Assembly: GCA_031414695.1 (NCBI GenBank)
Contig: JANNWG010000017.1
Coordinates: forward strand, 1-64,000
Length of the DNA stretch: 64,000 nucleotides
DNA from: UKL13-2 sp031414695
GTDB taxonomy: Bacteria > Pseudomonadota > Gammaproteobacteria > Burkholderiales > Usitatibacteraceae
Direction: 5' to 3'
Under the pieces are notes generated by a model. It ran no database searches and had not been told where the DNA came from. It worked only from the letters and a program-made list of their open reading frames with translations. Positions 62,281-64,000 of the stretch are shown here, piece after piece; within the stretch, counting starts at the first letter, position 1; every line of letters begins with the position of its first letter. The position numbers and the translations under genes were made by a program.

Positions 62281-62807
62281 TGGTAATAACAGAAAGCAAT
62301 AAGATGAAAAGAACAGCCAACACGATCGAAACTTCACTTGCACCAATCATGGCGCAAATTTTGGTTTCACTTGAACCCATCGCCCCCAGCCCTGCACTTG
62401 CGCGCGCGATCAAAACTGACATCATGCAAAAAGTGGCTGACACCAAACGCACCATAGAGCCTACCATTGTGCGAAATGCGCTAAACGCCGATGCCAACTG
62501 GATTCGCGTTACGTCTCGCATCGACTGCCAAGTTTTATTTGATAACGGCCTAACTAGCGCGCATCTAGTGCGCTTTGCCGCCGGCGGTGTATCACCTGGC
62601 CATCGTCATGAACACGACGAAGCCGCGATGGTCATGCAGGGCTGGTGCATGGTGGGTGATTTGCGACTCGATATGGGCGACTATCACATGGTGCCTGCGG
62701 GCGCTTCGCACGGCGATATTGTTAGCCCTGAAGGTTGTGTACTGTTTTTGCATGGGCCCAGCTACGTACCTAAATCGCAAAATCAAGGCGCTTCGATACG
62801 CGCGTAA
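62277..62807 (+). CDS. Cupin-domain anti-sigma-factor-like protein (ChrR C-terminal type)
   Basis: A 176-residue protein that starts within the sigma-factor stop codon. The C-terminal cupin fold is clear: LVRFAAGGVSPGHRHEHDEA, MVMQGWCMVGDLRLDMGDYH and VPAGASHGDIVS with the metal-binding His/Glu set. ChrR anti-sigma factors also have an N-terminal zinc domain with HxxxCxxC; no such motif is present here. It likely senses a metal or oxidant ligand and controls the ECF factor by another contact, which is inferred from operon position. Confidence 0.75.
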   Translation: MMVITESNKMKRTANTIETSLAPIMAQILVSLEPIAPSPALARAIKTDIMQKVADTKRTIEPTIVRNALNADANWIRVTSRIDCQVLFDNGLTSAHLVRFAAGGVSPGHRHEHDEAAMVMQGWCMVGDLRLDMGDYHMVPAGASHGDIVSPEGCVLFLHGPSYVPKSQNQGASIRA

Positions 62808-62816
62808 TTGCGTGAC

Positions 62817-62938
62817 AACTTCTCATAACCCGGCGTTCGTGCTGAGGTATCGAAGCACACATTTTTAAGTGCTTGATTTATAGGGCTTGAACAACCCTTC
62901 GATACCTCAGGGCGAACGGAATTTGAGGTTATGAGAAT
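62817..62938. repeat. Family B palindrome, copy 3
   Basis: Begins ACTTCTCATAACC and ends GGTTATGAGAA, with CGTTCGTGCTGAGGTATCG and CGATACCTCAGGGCGAACG around TAAGTGCTTGATTTATAGGG. It is shorter than copies 1 and 2. Confidence 0.78.
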
Positions 62939-62950
62939 TTTCCGCATGAC

Positions 62951-63016
62951 AAACCCTAATATCGACGGACGCCCCCAAGCATAACTTTGCCAAGACGCCC
63001 GCCAATAAACGACTTT
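62951..63016. repeat. Family A palindrome, copy 15
   Basis: AAACCCTAATATCGACGGAC and GCCCGCCAATAAACGACTTT form the arms. It ends 6 bases before the stop of the methyltransferase gene. Confidence 0.75.
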
Positions 63017-63022
63017 AACAAT

Positions 63023-64000
63023 TTATTGCGGCGTGACTTCTTTACGGTTGCTGCCTGCAATGATTTTGTATTCGTAGAGTCGGCATTCGATCTTGCCGTT
63101 AAACAGTGGCGTTTTGCGGCTGGTACTGAGGCGGATTCCTTTGGGCAAGGTGGTGTCGCCAGAGAAAAAATAGGCGCGCCAACCGGCGAATTTTTGCTTG
63201 AGTAAGTCACCTAGCTTGGGATACAACTCACCTAATTCGGTTTCATCGCCGATGCGTTCGCCATACGGCGGATTGGTGATGAGCACGCCGCTATCACTCG
63301 GTGCCGAGACTTCTAAAATATTGGCTTGCTTGAGTTGCACGCAATCGCCCAAGCCATTCGCCACTAAATTTTCGCGCGCAAATTTGAGCTGATCGCCGAA
63401 CATATCCGAGCCAAAAATATGCGAAATCGTTTTGGGTTTTTCTTGTGCCTTGGCATTGTCAACGAGCTTTCGCCAAAGGGTTGCATCAAAATTTTTCAGT
63501 TTTTGCAACGCATAAGCGCGCACATGGCCACCTGATAATCCCGGCGCAATATTGAGCGCTAACTCAGTCGCCTCGACCAAAAATGTGCCGCTGCCGCACA
63601 TTGGGTCATAAAACGATGTATCTGGCTGCCAGCCCGAGAGCGCGATGATGCCTGCTGCGAGATTTTTTTTAAGTGGCGCTTCGCCAGTGTGGTCGCGTAA
63701 TCCACGCTTAAATAGCGGTTCGCCAGATAAATCAATATAGAGCGTACATTCGGTCGGGTTGAGGAAAGCGTGCACGCGCACATCAGGCTCGCGCACGGCC
63801 ACCGATGGCCGCTCGTTCATGACCTCACGAAATTTATCGGCTATCGCGTCTTTAATGCGAAGTGTTACAAAATCTAAACTCTTCACGGGTGAGCGTTGCG
63901 CGTTGATTTCCACCTTGATGGTACGCTCAACCGTAAACCATGATGTCCACGCTAAGAGTAATGCCGCTTCGTAAATATCGTGTTCATTACCGTATTCAAA
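63023..64000 (-). CDS. rlmL: THUMP-type class I rRNA methyltransferase, 3' part
   Basis: The C-terminal part of at least 325 residues is present; the 5' end lies beyond the window (the frame stays open to 64000). It has the SAM-binding block SFYDPMCGSGTFLVEATELA and the N6/N2-type catalytic NPPYGERIG. LYIDLSGEPLFKRGLRDHTG precedes these. The order fits RlmL/YcbY-type 23S rRNA m2G methyltransferases without a fused RlmK half, as in many betaproteobacteria. Confidence 0.85.
   Translation of the reverse strand, partial: FEYGNEHDIYEAALLLAWTSWFTVERTIKVEINAQRSPVKSLDFVTLRIKDAIADKFREVMNERPSVAVREPDVRVHAFLNPTECTLYIDLSGEPLFKRGLRDHTGEAPLKKNLAAGIIALSGWQPDTSFYDPMCGSGTFLVEATELALNIAPGLSGGHVRAYALQKLKNFDATLWRKLVDNAKAQEKPKTISHIFGSDMFGDQLKFARENLVANGLGDCVQLKQANILEVSAPSDSGVLITNPPYGERIGDETELGELYPKLGDLLKQKFAGWRAYFFSGDTTLPKGIRLSTSRKTPLFNGKIECRLYEYKIIAGSNRKEVTPQ

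Overview
The window reads as a chromosomal segment of a Gram-negative proteobacterium, most likely a betaproteobacterium near Burkholderiales/Nitrosomonadales. The evidence is a Bug/TctC-type binding protein, a large FadE-type acyl-CoA dehydrogenase in a fad cluster with a PsrA-like TetR regulator, a secretin, YqiJ/YqiK and SrkA. Base composition is close to half GC. No tRNA, rRNA, CRISPR array, prophage or replication origin was recognised. The gene at the right edge is cut by the window end.

Layout. 0-1.3 kb: a Cys/Met-metabolism PLP enzyme. 1.3-5.9 kb (minus): a tight four-gene operon of GNAT acetyltransferase, membrane sensor protein, an MFS transporter fused to an N-terminal sensor module, and an ABC-type binding protein. 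6.0-8.8 kb: an orphan secretin. 9.2-15.1 kb (minus): ECF sigma factor, Ser/Thr kinase with TPRs, a Cys-containing secreted protein, and a secreted aerolysin-like/beta-gamma-crystallin protein. 15.4-21.2 kb: a secreted 1435-residue YVTN-repeat protein lying between two decayed, inward-facing IS4-type transposase ends. 21.4-25.0 kb: a KAS III-like synthase, a glycosyltransferase, a small basic protein and srkA. 25.2-30.5 kb: phoD broken by an amber codon, then asnS, a beta-carbonic anhydrase and an M20 peptidase. 30.6-34.2 kb: an envelope-stress-type operon (RHH-like protein, PspA family, YqiJ, YqiK flotillin). 34.3-42.2 kb: ABC exporter, GST, alpha/beta hydrolase, cca, quinone oxidoreductase, a toxin-antitoxin pair and a TctC/Bug protein with a strong terminator. 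42.5-52.9 kb (minus): a fatty-acid degradation cluster (TetR, fadE, fadI, fadJ, two hotdog proteins, fadD). 53-57.2 kb: an accessory patch with a second toxin-antitoxin pair, a broken ridA, a GNAT, and two cassette-like genes around an attC-like hairpin. 57.4-62.8 kb: an M13 metallopeptidase, an S41-family lipoprotein lacking its catalytic dyad, a duplicated M13 tail, and an ECF sigma factor with a cupin anti-sigma-like partner. 62.9-64 kb: the 3' part of an rRNA methyltransferase gene.

The most distinctive feature is a family of about 66-bp imperfect palindromes (called family A here) with about 15 copies in 64 kb. All lie between genes, and several abut a stop codon. Two partial gene duplications in the window (the M13 tail and the YVTN-protein tail) each carry a family A copy right after the stop. 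Other palindrome families occur too: a TTCTCATAACC-ended element, a CCCTCGGCTACGCTCGGG hairpin around a GIY-YIG gene, a CCACAGAT-type repeat, and a CTCCCCTTT repeat around the glycosyltransferase gene.

All functional calls come from reading motifs and domain order by eye. No database or structure search was run.
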